Origin: Diadema setosum
Lineage: Eukaryota; Echinodermata; Echinoidea; Diadematoida; Diadematidae
Length of the DNA: 64,000 nucleotides
Direction: 5' to 3'
Assembly (NCBI RefSeq): GCF_964275005.1
Contig: NC_092701.1
Location: forward strand, 7,949,955-8,013,954
Both the position numbers and the translations under genes were made by a program. Below the pieces are notes generated by a model, which searched no databases, was not told where the DNA came from, and was given only the letters and a program-made list of their open reading frames with translations. Positions 23,370 to 35,859 of the stretch are shown in pieces (positions within the stretch are counted from its first letter, which is position 1; each line of letters opens with the position of its first letter).

Positions 23370-25179
23370 AAGCTTGGGAATTCATGGTTATCAATACAAT
23401 GCTATATAGTTTGCATTCTCGGGCCCTGAAAGGGATAGGCACGAAAGCACTTTTACATTTGTAATGTTCTAAGGCGAGGTGTTTGCATTTTATTTTGATC
23501 TATCCTCCCGCAGAAGACTTACTAAATGTTTCTTTTATGATGATTGATTGTTTACATGAGCGTTGTTTGGAACGCACAATTATTCGGCGACATAAGAATA
23601 TCATATATGTATCCTAGATATTTGTGTGAAGTAATAAGGCAAATATCACCCTCAAAAAAAAAAAGAAAACAAGTAAAAAGGAAGTAGAAATGAAATGCGA
23701 ACAATGCAATAACAGCCTCATTTCCCCTTCCCATCATTAAGTCTGTTAAATCATCGAGTCTATAATATTTATCCTTGGCCAAGTTCTATGACCTTGGAGC
23801 AGACATGTAACAAATGGTTTGTTTGCAATTCGATTGTTTTTTTTTTGCGTGTGTGTTCTATATTGTCACATCTTTGTGATTAAAAAAAAAAAAATCATTT
23901 CAGTTATCATAAACACTCTAAATTCCCAGTCAACCAACAAAACGTATTACACAATGTGCACACGCTCGCAACCATCGTCTCAAACTGCGTTTACGGACTA
24001 TATCAACACACAATGAAATACAGTAAACACTAAACGAAGCAATTTCTCTCTTTTTTTTAAATAATGATTTGCCATCAGCGCACATTTACTAGAAAAGCAG
24101 CATTTGACATCAATGTTGTTGGTTATCAAAATGCTTTTTATCTATTTCGTTTTGGAAGGTAAAGAACCTCAGTCTCGATTTGTGGACATCTAAAAACAAA
24201 AACAAAAATTCCATCTGAAAGCAATCTTCTTAAATGAAAGAATGAGTCCTCAGTGATTTTTTTTTTTTATCATGAACAAATGTCTGTGACATACATTCAA
24301 AGACTTTGAAAATCAACAATACAAATTGCACTGACTACATTAACTGCATTGATGAACTCTATTTGTTTAATGTGACGTATGCTATGTGTCCACCATCACA
24401 AACGTTACACCAGTTAGAAAAACAAAATTTTCTCTTTAGGCGATATTTCAATATCTCTATCTTTTTCACAGTTTCTGGTTACATATCCTAGCTAATTATG
24501 ACTGTACGCTGTTGCATTGAACTTTCGTCACTGTATAACTAAATTAGAATGGTGACTGCCAAAATTTTAAAATTCTACCTTTAGTCTGATATTATTTTTG
24601 TGTTCTGCAGACCAGTGCCATAAGATATCTGTACTGAGCATTCGTCTCTCAGTGAAGAAAAAAAAAATCACCTCTCCAAAACATGTGGGTAATGCTTCCC
24701 TCTAATACTTTCCCTTATCCCAAGTACCAGAATACATTGCTGGGGCCCTGAATAGCTAACATAAATCATATCATAGTATTACTAACATCATGACAATTAT
24801 GGCACATGTGAAAAAAAAAAACAAGTGGAAAAACATACATCTTGACCAGATCATATTCTTTTCACTACTTCTTGTACTTGGTGTTTGGGCTGGAACCTTT
24901 TACTGATGTCTTTTATATCTTAAACTAGAAAAAAAAAAAAAAAACATGCTCTGTGCTATTTCCTTTCAGATTCAGCAACTGTTCCTTTGTGAAATTTTCT
25001 CTTTTTAAGCACTTTAATGTGCAGGGTTTTTTTTTTCTGACCAACATGTCATATATTTTCCTCCATCTGATGAAGAAAGACAAAGTTCACTTCCCTTTTG
25101 TTGACCCCCCCCCCTCCCCCCCCCCCCCAAAAAAAGACATTCCAATCTGGCAGACCTCTACTCTAGAGACTAGTATTAA

Positions 25180-25960
25180 TTAGTGCTAACGTTCAGAGCT
25201 GATGTTAGGATATTCTATTCAGATCAAGATCTAGAAATGTTAGATTTAACGTGAACTCTTACTTTTATGGAGCAAAGTTAGCCTAACGTTAGATGTATAA
25301 TAATATGTATCATTTATGCATAGATTTTAGAACCTCAAGAGGGTCTAGATATCTAAACCTAGGTCTATCTAACGGTAGGCTGGGTCTTACAATAAAACTG
25401 CCATTATATACTAGCGTAAGGTTACTAGAAACCTCTGACGTTAGGTAGAATCAGTGGCCCAGATTTTGACTAGACGCCAGATATTTCTACTTAAGACTCG
25501 TTAGATTTTATGATAATTATACAGCAGGTCTAACTAGGGTTAGTACTGTATTTGATTAGACTCTAAACGTTAGTAATAGTAGATCTAGCGTTAGAGCACT
25601 ACGCTATACGGTACCTTCTGTATAGACTATGCACAGTCTCTTGCCCTGGACCTGGCTCTAACGTTAGCCCTACAAATACAGTGTACATCTAACGTTAATA
25701 GTAGGCCTAATAGGTCGGGCCTGTACTGTCTACGGTATACAACTGCTAATGTGCTAACGTTAGGTGTTAAGTTCATTGTGATTAAGGCCTAACGGTTAGC
25801 TCGATTGAATAATTGTTTTGGCATAACGCTTAACACCAACAGGCGTAGAGCCCTAATTCACCTAACAGTTAACACATTCTAACCCCTAACGATAGCTAAT
25901 GTCCAGAGTTAAAGAGAGTGTAATCGTTAGAACCCATAGACCTAACGTTAGACGAGGATT
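25180..25960. repeat. Cluster of TAACGTTA-type palindromic words
   Basis: CTAACGTTAG and close variants (ACGTTAG, TAACGGTA, CTAACG) occur more than a dozen times in about 780 bases of otherwise non-coding sequence, interleaved with TCTAGA and GGCCTA words. There is no fixed period, so it is a dispersed word cluster rather than a tandem array. Confidence 0.6.
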
Positions 25961-26914
25961 CAGTCTAACTGCATGTGATGAGGCCATAGATTAGAAACCT
26001 TAGATCGAACACGACACCTAAATCTAGACGTAAACCTCAAGCAAGGCCTCTTTTCGCACCGTGTCAAGACGTACCTTACGGAATAATCGGTGTTCCACAC
26101 CGCCGGCACGGTCGGGTGGCGGCCCGGGGGTTGGTAGGCATGCCCGCTGGATCGGTGCGAAATGCAGTCATAAGGCATCGGCCTAATACGTTAGATTCTA
26201 CTTGCGCTTGAACCTTGATATTTTATACCAAATCTCAAATCAAAGTTATATATCTAACTGTTAGATCAAAACAAATGTAAAAGTTCCCTTATGCAGTGCA
26301 GTAGAGAACTATGTATTTATTTACTAATTTACTTACATTCGAAGGAAATAGTCCCCTTTTCAGTCACCACGTCTCCAACTCAACGACTGTTCCAACATTT
26401 TAGTCCCGCGAGAGATTTTTACCTGTAGATCAGACGTACGCACACGTATACAACTTACAAGCAGCGCGCGGCCGTGAGGTGGTAAATTGGTCTAACTCGA
26501 AGATAGACCATTTTACCATCTGACAGCGATGATCAAAAAATCTCACTTAAGAAGGTTAAAAGGTTTATGTAAAAGATAGCTCGTTTTACCTCCGAACGAT
26601 ATTACCGACAATGGGCTAACTCAAAGATAGACCGTTTTACCATCAAATCTGAAGGAAAAATACAAAAAAGTACCAAGATAGCGGAAATTATCTCTAAAAC
26701 AAGACATGATGGGATTTTCTCGATAGCACCATTGGAAAGAGCACCCTCACATATCCCGGAAAGTGAACTTACCTCAAAAAGTCAAATTTTCGAGTTAGAC
26801 CGTTTTACCATCTGACGGCCGATACGCGCATATAGTTTGTCCATGCATGATTGATATGATTGTGTGGCTTATTCTAGCACCTGTAAGTTCTCTCATCATA
26901 TCTCATGTAGAGTA

Positions 26915-27348
26915 CAGTTCGACCTCCATTATCCGGCCTCCTTATATCCGGAAATCTCTATCATCCGGACGGGTTCACGCAGGACTTTTTTTTTCATCCA
27001 AAAATTGAGAAAAGCAGTGACTTTAACACCTTTTCATGGAACTATTTCACTAATTTCATAAGATTTGCATGATAGGTTTCTCAATATCTAATGAGGTAAA
27101 ACGTGTATGATTTTCACATAAAGATATACTTTATTTTTGTGAAGAAGGGACCTCAATTTTGTACAGGCTAGCATAGATTACACCACCGTTGGGGGAACGC
27201 TACCTGCCTATTAGCTGCCAGCTAGTGCACATGGACGGCATCTTGGACGGCAGCTATATACACTAACATTGTGTCTCCCATATCCGGCCAATTCGCTTAT
27301 CCGGATGAGCGCCGGTCCCAACATGGCCAGATAATCGAGGTCGAATCG
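26915..27348. mobile_element. Tigger/pogo-like MITE, TA duplication
   Basis: The left end CAGTTCGACCTCCATTATCC pairs with the right end GATAATCGAGGTCGAATCG, and TA flanks both sides (26913-26914 and 27349-27350). Further TATCCGG words (about 26945, 27290) repeat inside both ends. The orthologous place after copy C reads GAGTATGTTA without insert. Ends of this type with a TTATCCGG core are typical of Tigger/pogo elements. At 434 bp there is no transposase. Confidence 0.8.
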
Positions 27349-27350
27349 TA

Positions 27351-28190
27351 TGTTATATTGTCGCTCTAAACTTCGAATGTCACACATTTATGCGATATGT
27401 AAAAAAGAGCAACTTAAAATATTATTGTAATAATGGTAGGATCTATATCAGCGCAGTTGTTTCACAAACAGGAATTGCAAATTGATGTTTTCAAATTCAA
27501 ACATCCACACTAAAAAACATGAAATGTTAAATCAACATTTCAAATGTTGTCACTCCTCCAACCATTTGCAAAATGTTAAATTCAATACTAAAAATGGTTG
27601 ATTTACCATTTCATTAATTTGATATAGAATATGAAATAGTCAATCTAAGCTTAGCCAGTATGGTCTGTTCGGTAAGCCGTGACATGGTATACTAGTACTG
27701 AAATGTTCGTATCATCAAGGCAAGAGATTCATTTTGGAAGGTAATATTTTCGCGTGTTGTTAATTTCGCGAATAGCTCCCGACTCGCGAAATTCGCGAAA
27801 ATAAAACCCCCGCGAAATATATAGCGTATACAGTACATTTTACATTTTACAAACGGTAGGAGAAGTGACGACATTTAAAATGTTGATTTACCATTTCATT
27901 TTTTGGAGTGAAAATTAATTTGTTGTACAGCATCTCATGGACAGGGGAACTTGGAACGGAGATGGGTGAAGTTTACAAGTACAAACTGTTGCTTTATTCA
28001 GATTCGTGCATTGCTGACAAAGTTAACTCTCACTTCCAAAAGCTTGAACAAAGTGTGAAGAAAATTTCCTTTTTTTAAAACAAAAAGCCTATCACAGCCA
28101 TGCTTTTGTTTGTCAAACAGATGTTAAAAGATTTTTTAACGTTTCAAACGAAAAAAGACGCATTCCAGGATCACAGGAATGTGAAAAATT
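27351..28190 (+). repeat. Duplicated 3' flank of copy B
   Basis: Apart from the remnant above it matches 38382-39010 after copy C. It includes an inverted arrangement of ATGAAATG..TAAATCAACATTT and TTGATTTACCATTTCATT around 27520-27625, repeated in part near 27880-27900. No coding sequence is seen. Confidence 0.6.
27690..27840 (-). mobile_element. CGCGAAAT-type MITE remnant
   Basis: Multiple TTTCGCG/CGCGAAA words (27748-27822) end at GCGTATACAGTA. The stretch interrupts sequence that is continuous after copy C (near 38690-38705). The right end, read in reverse, is TACTGTATACGC, which resembles a TA-flanked mariner-type terminus. The left end is not clear. Confidence 0.5.
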
Positions 28191-30480
28191 TGTGTGGTTG
28201 ACGACGAGTAGATAGGTATCATGTTGAATGTTGAGGTAGTAGATGTGAACAGTTCTGGTGTTGTGATCTAATAAAGTGAAAATTTTTGTTTGACTGGGAT
28301 TTGCCAATCTTTCTTCATTAGATCTTACATGACCTCGCTTTTGTTTCTCGTGAAATGAACAAAGGTGCAAAATCAGGCGCGCCAATTTTAGAATCTAAGT
28401 CATATACGTCAATACTCATTTTCTTTCCTCCAAAGTCAAGTCCAAACACCCCCATTTCACAGTGGAGTAACCCAATACCTAACTCCAAAGAGAAGTGGTA
28501 GGCCATCATCATTTTGCTCGTGTGCAAGGAACAAACTGAGCTCAAGTAACACGTGTGAACACCACCCATTCAGTATTACAAGTTTATGCCATCGTCAGTA
28601 AAAGCTGTACGTTCACATCCCCATTTGTATAATAAAGTGAACTGTCAAGTTGTAACAAGTAAAGCCAGCTGCAACACAGCTACATTATGAGTCCTTAACC
28701 CAGCCATCTATAGATACTATGTAGGCAGTGGTCAAACACTTCACTCCTGGAGACTAGGTATACATTATAATCATATTTGGCTTTCTTAAGAGATTGTGCT
28801 TGTAATCACAGGACCTATACACGTACTATAGCTGTGTCGTATTCTTCTTGAAGTTTCAGGTTTGTGGGACATTTGTGTGGAGCGAATGAAACAGCAAGTT
28901 TCTGGTCATGCCCGAATTCTGCTCGTAAATGTGTTGCATTTAAATAAACAAAGCAAAAGTCATGACAAGCCATTATGTCATATCCAAGTTGTGGTCCTAA
29001 CTGGCCATTCTGGAATGATTAGTATATGGCCTATTTAATTTGTTTGTTTGTTTGATAGATACTTTACTTTCTGCAAATCAATATACATAAGTTACATTAT
29101 CATGAACATGTGGGAAACATCAAAGTAAATTTAAAACAGAGTCGTTTGACTTGCATTAACAACGATATAAAAGGAAATTAATGATATAATATACAGTATG
29201 CATGTCTATGCAGCAGGGATTACAATAACAATTGTAGTTAAGAAACGATTTTGCAGAGGGCCACCATTGTAAGCATTGCTTGAAAAGATGGCCGGCCCGA
29301 GGAAAAAGTAGGGACGTACTAGATAAGTAACAATACAATAGTTATTCTACCCTCTCTTGCGCTTCCGTTTTTATTCGTTTTTGAGGACATCAATTTATTG
29401 AATCCAGTTCTGCATATCGTAACACTCGTTCTTCTTGATGTTGTATTGATACAGTTACAATATACAAAATACAATATACAATATACAAGAAAATACCCAT
29501 ATATACGATGTGACGAAAGGGATGATCACCCATTCAGCCGTTCTTAAAAGATACAACTGTTCTTCCGTCGGGTCCCACATTTACCATACAAATTGATTAT
29601 ACAAACATGAAAAAATTACAATTAGAGCATTTACAAATGCATTGAGAAAATTTACAATAACAAAAGAAAAATAAAAGAAAATGAGAAACAAAATAAGATA
29701 TTACGCCTATGTAGCAAGAACCATTCCATTTACACTTTATGAACTAAAACATCTGTTGCAAATTTATCTTGCAATCTACAGTGCAATGTATACAGTCACA
29801 CTTAAATGTTTATGTCTTATTTTGTCGCGACAAATCAATTCATGATTCTCGACATACTTCTGACGAGATCGCTGTCTCTGCCGAACGTTTTGTCTGTTCT
29901 GTTCTCTAGCTGTTATGTTAGTTTTGTCTCATTTTGTCTCGTCTCATAGTCAACTCTCCGTTGTACTGTTGCTCCTATTTCACTCTCGTTTCATGTTTAC
30001 TCGTGTGTATGTGTCTGTTTTGTCGATCTGTCTTTCTAGTGGGCTTCCAGACTTTTTCATTGCTTTAAACTGATGTAATTTTACTTCTGAGGGGCCCACA
30101 TCCTACAAGCTTTGTCTTTTTAGAAGGTCCCTTCATTTTTCGAATTTTGCATATTGCTTACTTAAATTCTAATCACTTATGACTTTGTACAATTATCGCA
30201 AAGACCTACAATCTTGTACATTCTTTTCATCCAGCATAGTTTTACGCATTTCATTTTCTGTTACTCCAAAAAAGTGATATCTTTATGTTTTTGTCGGAAA
30301 ACGAAATAGAAATTAAATTGAAAAGAATTAAATAAAATTGATATGTATATGCAAATGAGCAAACTGATGATGTCATCACCTCTCAATTTTCCATTGATCA
30401 CATTAAAAAATGATGAAAATCATATTATAATCTTATGACAGTGTAAAACAATACTGATATTGCTGGTTGAATAACTTTAA

Positions 30481-31038
30481 AGGGAAGGTAAACCCAAAGA
30501 GCAATGTGGATTGAGTGAAAGCAGCAACATTAGTAGAACACATCAGTGAAAGTTTGAAGAAAATCGGACAATCGATGCAAAAGTTATGAATTTTTAAAGT
30601 TTTGGTGTTGGAACCGCTGGATGAGGAGAATACTAGAGGATATGACGTATGAGTGGACAACAATACAAAGAAAATATAAAGGATATTCAACAAAAATTCA
30701 CTTTTCTAGAATTATGAAAGAGCAGTGGACCAACCGCTTTCAGAAGGCAGGGGGAATAATTGCTACCCTTAACATATGTCAATATCAAGTTGATGGAATT
30801 TGTAATTTTCATGAAAAATTGATTTTTGTAGTATTTTCTTTATATTTTCTTGATATTGTAGTCCACTCATACGTCATAACCTCTAGTAGTCTCCTCATCC
30901 AGCGGTTCCAACACCAAAACTTTAAAAATTCATAACTTTTGCATCGATTGTCCGATTTTCTTCAAACTTTCACTGATGTGTTCTACTAATGTTGCTGCTT
31001 TCACTCAATCCACATTGTTCTTGGGGTTTATCTTCCCT
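30481..31038. mobile_element. TTAA-flanked long-TIR MITE
   Basis: The left end is AGGGAAGGTAAACCC and the right end GGTTTATCTTCCCT, flanked by TTAA at 30477-30480 and 31039-31042. The inverted arms are nearly 200 bases (GGATTGAGTGAAAGCAGCAA near 30508, mirrored near 30995). The copy B flank (near 6665) lacks it. TTAA target duplication is the hallmark of piggyBac-type transposition. It belongs with 54738-55299, which shares the AGTAGAACACATCA and GTTTGA words. Confidence 0.8.
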
Positions 31039-31640
31039 TTAAAATGATTGGTCAGATACATCAGGGTTTTAGACTATAGGAGCATATTAAGTGCATGATA
31101 GATAATGCACAAAAAAAGTGCATCATTACAGCCGCAATGAATGGGCACACGCACAAGGAAGATACGAACACACGAAAAGTGTGTTAACTTGCAGGGTGTA
31201 AAATCTATATCTGTAAATTATGAAGGCAACTGACAAATAACGAGGAGCATATATTGAAAAACTGTTTTTTTTATGCAATTTTCAGGGTAGTTATACACTT
31301 TAAACTGCAGGTATAGATAATGTTCAAAGGTTGTAATGTCTATCGATTCGATTTTGTAATGAGTGTTCGGTTGTCATGAGGCTCATTTATTATGTACACA
31401 GTAATTCTGCTTTGTATCAACGCCAATGTTTGCCTAATAACATGAAGCAGAAGGATATACGCAAATACAAAAGGGACATTAACTGCAAACGCAGGGTGTA
31501 AATTTCATATCTGGGTGTAAATTTTATAACTGTACAGAATATTGACAAAACGATGAGAAGCATATTTGGGGTAGCTCTTAGGTGCTCTTCAATATCACAA
31601 AGTTAATTTCCAGGGTACACTTTAAGCTTACGCTATACGG

Positions 31641-33050
31641 CAGGGCGTATCAAAAAAAGTTACAGTTTTGAAAAAATTGTCCAAATTCCGTTTTAAAACA
31701 TTTGGAATATTTTTCCATATTTATGGATGCCCAATAGTATCATCTATCAAGTGCAATCAACAAAACAAATTTTTGTTCTTGCTTGGCTGAACACTGACGA
31801 TCTTTGTCCAGAGTGTGAAAAATGGCTTGCGCCAAATTGAAAGAAGATGGAAAATTCAGCCAGAAATCCAAATAAGTGCTCCCATTCAAACAAATTGCTC
31901 TTTTACTTACAGCTTTGATTATGTTATGATAGTCTGAGATTTTTTTTTTTGTCAGCTTTATTGTAATTTTAATGATTTTATTTCTAAATCAATTGGTGAG
32001 AATCAGAGTGTGTAATTACTTCAAGCTCCTTAAAGCACAGTTTTCACAATACACGGACACATCAATACCATATGCCAGTTATTCATTAATGCGATAGTGG
32101 TACCAAATTAATCAACATTCCAATCATTCATCCCATTAATCAATCAATTGATTGACCAATCAATCAATCAACCAATCAACCCATCAATACATCAACAGAT
32201 ATATCAGGTAGTTAGTCATTGAGTCGTTCAATCAATCAGTGAATCAACCCAATAATCAATCACTTTTCAGTCATTGAAATAATCAATCGGCTGATTGAAC
32301 GAATAAACTAACAAATAAATCAGTTTTTCAGACATTGGTCAGCCTTTAAGCCATGGGGGGGGGGGGGAGGGGAGGTGATATTCCCTATGTCGATCTGCCA
32401 CATTTTATAAAACATGCATACAATTGTGACTGACTGACTGGTTGATTGATTGATCAATTTATTGATTGAATGAATTAATGATTGATTGCTTGCTTGATTG
32501 ATTGAATGAATGATCGATTGCTTGATTAATTGGATTGACTGATTGGATTGATTGAATTGATTGTATTGATTGAATGCTCTTAGGATGCAATAATTTTGTA
32601 CTCTTCTTCTTGACTGAGTGATTGGCATGTGGGTTCGATATGTCTGTGCATGATTTGTGATAACTGTGCTTAAAAGATCTTGATGTTGTTAATCAACCTT
32701 CCGTAACACAACGGAATCATTTAAAACATAACAGAAAATCGCCAGAAAATTCCTTAACTAGCATAACATAATCAAAACTGTGAACAAAAGAGCAATTTGT
32801 TTGAATGAGAACACTTGTTTTGACTGCTGGCTGAATTTTCCATCTTCTTTCAATTTGGCGAAAGCTATTTTTCACACTCTGGACAAAGAGCGTCAGTGTT
32901 CAGCCAAGCGTAAACAAAAATGTGTTTTGTTGATTGCACTTGATAGATGAGACTAATGGGTATCCATAAATATGGTAAAATCTTCCAAATATTTTGAAAT
33001 GTAATTTAGACAATTTTTTCAAAAGTGTAACTTTTTTTTGATACACCCTG
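31641..33050. mobile_element. 1.4-kb mariner-like hairpin element
   Basis: The ends CAGGGCGTATCAAAAAAAGT and ACTTTTTTTTGATACACCCTG are inverted repeats whose similarity continues inward for about 270 bases (GGAAAATTCAGCCAG / CTGGCTGAATTTTCC). TA follows the right end (33051-33052); on the left TATA is followed by a 3-base filler. The copy B flank (ACGCTATAGAAGAGAATG, near 7522) is the empty site. CAGGGTG ends and TA suggest the Tc1/mariner superfamily. No transposase frame is seen. Confidence 0.75.
32140..32600. repeat. Mirror-arranged ATCA / TGAT repeats
   Basis: Degenerate (ATCA)n at 32100-32330 is faced by (TGAT)n at 32430-32590, in the core of the hairpin element, with a G-run at 32346-32359 between. 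The arrangement extends the inverted symmetry of the host element into its centre. Confidence 0.7.
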
Positions 33051-33212
33051 TAGAAGAGAATGCTCAAAGGTAAGACTGACTTATAATGATTAGTGTTTGG
33101 TTATCACAAGGATCACTTAATATTTACACAATGATTCTGCTATCAACGGCAATCACGTGACAATGCTTGCGTAGTAGCAACATGAAGCAGGCTATGACCT
33201 AGACGTGACGTC

Positions 33213-34194
33213 ATGAGTCACTGAGCAATTATCATCCATGTAATATTAATCGTCACCATGCATTTGTGCCTTATATTTTATAATGTATGCTATATTTCTC
33301 ATACTCCGGAAGGGTCCGAAAGAAATGAAGTTCAAATTTTCCAAAACTGACAATTTTGATATACTTATTTGTATCCATGTACTTGCCTACAATACATAAA
33401 TTTTGGAACTGAAAAACACATGCTCCCCTTTGATGCTGTATCTTTTTGCAATCACAATTTCTACATTAAATGCTAGTGATTCAAAGGTAAAATGATTAAA
33501 CTTCATATTATGTTTATGAGGTTGCTTGATTTGATATAAAAACCTATACATTTGCTACATTTATGAGAACTTTGTAATTTGGCAGCTCATTTTAGAAGAT
33601 TATAGTTACGCTATTTTCCCCTTAAATTGGCAAATTTCTGCTTTTTTCTACTTTCTGCCGATTTCATGAAGTCTACAGGTTCCATCTAATCAATCCCCAA
33701 TACAAGATGGTGAAATTTAGAGGTGTCAAACTAAATGATGATTTCCGTTAATTTTCGTGAATTTCCGATGAGTTAGAAATATTCCTGATGCTGGCAGTCC
33801 ATCCGTCATGGACTCAGGAGTGACTGACCCCAATTCTGTTTGTTAGCAAGGCTCCTAAAGCGGTACACATGACATGATATTCGTCTGCATCGAGCTCTTT
33901 GAACGTCCGTTGCACTTGACAGATAGCATCACCAAGAAAAGTGAACCAAATCAAAAAATCGTTCGGTGTACTTCCGTTCACTGTGATAACATGATTTACA
34001 TCTGCCTTCGCTTATAGGCCCTACTGCTTGAATTCAGAAAGGGAAGAAAAGCACAGTAAAATGTATTTTGTATGTCGCCAACAATTAGCTTATTTGAAAT
34101 ATTGACAAATATAAAGTTTGACCTTTGAAAGCGTACAAAATTAATTTTGAGTGAACGTTTTTTTCAACTTGTAGAGTCTTCATTTCCAAAGTAA
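33213..34194. other. Non-genic stretch specific to copy C flank
   Basis: AT-rich sequence with no counterpart before copy B. No coding frame, transposon end or RNA gene is recognised. Confidence 0.4.
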
Positions 34195-35344
34195 ACATCC
34201 AAATCATGATTTCAATACTTCAACCCAGATGACAATTAACCCTGTGCATTTGCGTTATGTGTCATAGACATACATGGACTTCAACCTTCAGATAATATCT
34301 CGCGTTCATAATGTACACTTGACCAAAGGTCTTAAATGAAGTTTCTTGACGCTAAAGTCTCATTTTATCAGAAAAATCACAAGCACAGACACCAGTCGAA
34401 GCACACTCACGATATTGCACATCACGTCGTTGGATTCCCGACTACTGACCACATGTATGTAAGAATACATCGGTATACTCTTGTGTTGTTGTTTTTTTTT
34501 CTGGTGTGCATTCATTGTTTTATGAAATTCTCATAATCAGGAGACACAACATGTCCCCCGTGGGCTTAATAGGGTTAATGTATGCGTGTGGGGGGAGGGG
34601 GAGTTTGGGCTGCGGAGTGGGGTTCAAGGATCAATTATGTTTCACCCATCAACCCTGCTTCGACGGGTCCTAACCTTCAGACCGAGCCCTCGGAAAGTCA
34701 TGGGTATATTGTTGATTTCATTTGACTGTTTTCCGATTATTGTTTTTTTCGTTTCTTTTCTCATTGAAAGGACAAAAGTGTGGGACTGAAGCCCCCGATT
34801 CCGCGGTCCCCTATCAGGACATACTAAATAAGTAGAACTATTGGAAGAAAAACCAAGGTGAGGAAAAGAAGAAAAAGACAAACGGAAATAAAAAAAAAAA
34901 AAGATAAAACACAAACTCACCCGTTAGCTTTGCAGTCAGACATGATGTCAATGAAAATTTGATATTCACTCTTCAACATGGGCACTTGCTTCAACCGAAG
35001 GCTGTTCTTCCACAAGTCCGTGCATCTTCCCGAGTCCCACTAAGCAATTTTGGGTGTAATACATACTGTCCCCTCAAAAGTAAGAGGCAAGACACTCTTA
35101 TGACATAAAATGGAGGTCCCATGTATCAGAGAATCACAGCTCATGCATGCCAAAGATACCGCTTCATTATTTTATTCATCGCATCATCGCAGAGAGCACG
35201 GTGTTTAACTCGTGTAGAGGTCTCTCCTTACATCCAACTGGACCCCATAGAATATCAGCTATTGCAGCTTGGCGGGTTATCCAGCCATCTTCTCAAATCT
35301 GTAATAAAACCATACCACCCTAAAAAGAAAACAGTTACATTGAC
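34195..35344 (+). repeat. Duplicated proximal flank of copy C
   Basis: Counterpart of 13990-14400 joined directly to 16530-17340. The G-run after GTATGCGTGT (34587) and the dispersed repeat (35040-35300) are shared with copy B. Confidence 0.65.
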
Positions 35345-35348
35345 TTAA

Positions 35349-35725
35349 AGGGATCGTATAGTTTTGGTTGAGACCTAATTTCAGTTTTCTGACATTTTTG
35401 GCGAGATAATGAGAAACCTCTCCTATATGAAAGAGCATGTGATTCTATGAGGAATTCAAGGTTTTTTTGATGAAAATCGGTTTTGAAATAGCCGACATAC
35501 CCAAAAAAGAGCTATTCTAATAAAGTGTGGGAACCACACTTTTTACGACCACTTTGTTTTACTTTGTTTTTGGATGTTTCAGTCATTTCAATCCCGATTT
35601 TCATCAAATAAACTTTGAATTCCTCTTAAAATGGTATGTTCTGTACTATATCATAAGTGTTTTCTTGGTATCTCGCAAAAATTTAAAAGCCCAATTTTCA
35701 TCTCCACCAATACTGTACCATCCCT
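35349..35725. mobile_element. TTAA-flanked MITE close upstream of copy C
   Basis: The ends AGGGATCGTATAGTTTTGG and AATACTGTACCATCCCT are flanked by TTAA (35345-35348 and 35726-35729). The empty site before copy B reads GACTTCTTAACTCC (about 17330). Internal inverted segments include GATGAAAATCGG / CCGATTTTCATCAAATAAAC. It ends 134 bases before the start codon of copy C. A diverged relative is at 52729-53073. Confidence 0.85.
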
Positions 35726-35806
35726 TTAACTTCAAACAAAACAAGTTCCTGATAATCATTACCTAGCTATAGATTGATTTTGTTCTCATTTATTCTGTTT
35801 CATGCA

Positions 35807-35832
35807 CAAACACACACACACACACACGCACA
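35807..35832 (+). repeat. (CA)n tract just before the copy C start
   Basis: About ten CA units lie about 30 bases upstream of the ATG, probably in the 5' leader. Copy B has GCAAAAGAACAG at the same place. Confidence 0.8.
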
Positions 35833-35859
35833 ACCAGGGTAACTGTGACTTCATACGCC

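Larger units (their letters stand above)
21975..26821. mobile_element. 4.85-kb inverted-repeat element, ATAC duplication
   Basis: The left end is CGGCCGTCAGATGGTAAAAC, extending about 37 bases with one mismatch to the inverted right end that finishes ACCATCTGACGGCCG. It is flanked by ATAC at 21971-21974 and 26822-26825. The same place after copy C reads GGTGTATACGCGCACG with no insert, so the ends and the 4-base duplication are read directly. The motif GGTAAAAYGGTCTA recurs in both subterminal regions. The interior holds a long C-run (23287-23369), several A/T runs and a TAACGTTA-rich stretch (25180-25960). I find no transposase, integrase, polymerase or capsid frame; the longest frames are proline-rich translations of the C-run. 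It is a large non-autonomous DNA transposon of unknown superfamily. Confidence 0.8.
28190..33212 (+). repeat. Duplicated gene flank (5' side of copy C)
   Basis: Counterpart of 4840-7703. Its excess length is explained by the two mobile elements at 30481-31038 and 31641-33050, plus smaller differences around 29050-29340 and 29700-30300 that I cannot assign. Confidence 0.65.

Noticed and set aside
23109-23464. Two proline-rich frames
   Set aside because: They are translations of a C-run inside the non-autonomous 4.85-kb element.
21975-26821. Possible Polinton or other large protein-coding element
   Set aside because: No polymerase, integrase, ATPase or capsid sequence is visible, the duplication is 4 bases rather than 6, and the ends do not match that group.
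32100-32600. CRISPR-like regular repeats
   Set aside because: The ATCA/TGAT words are simple-sequence repeats without spacers, in an animal genome.
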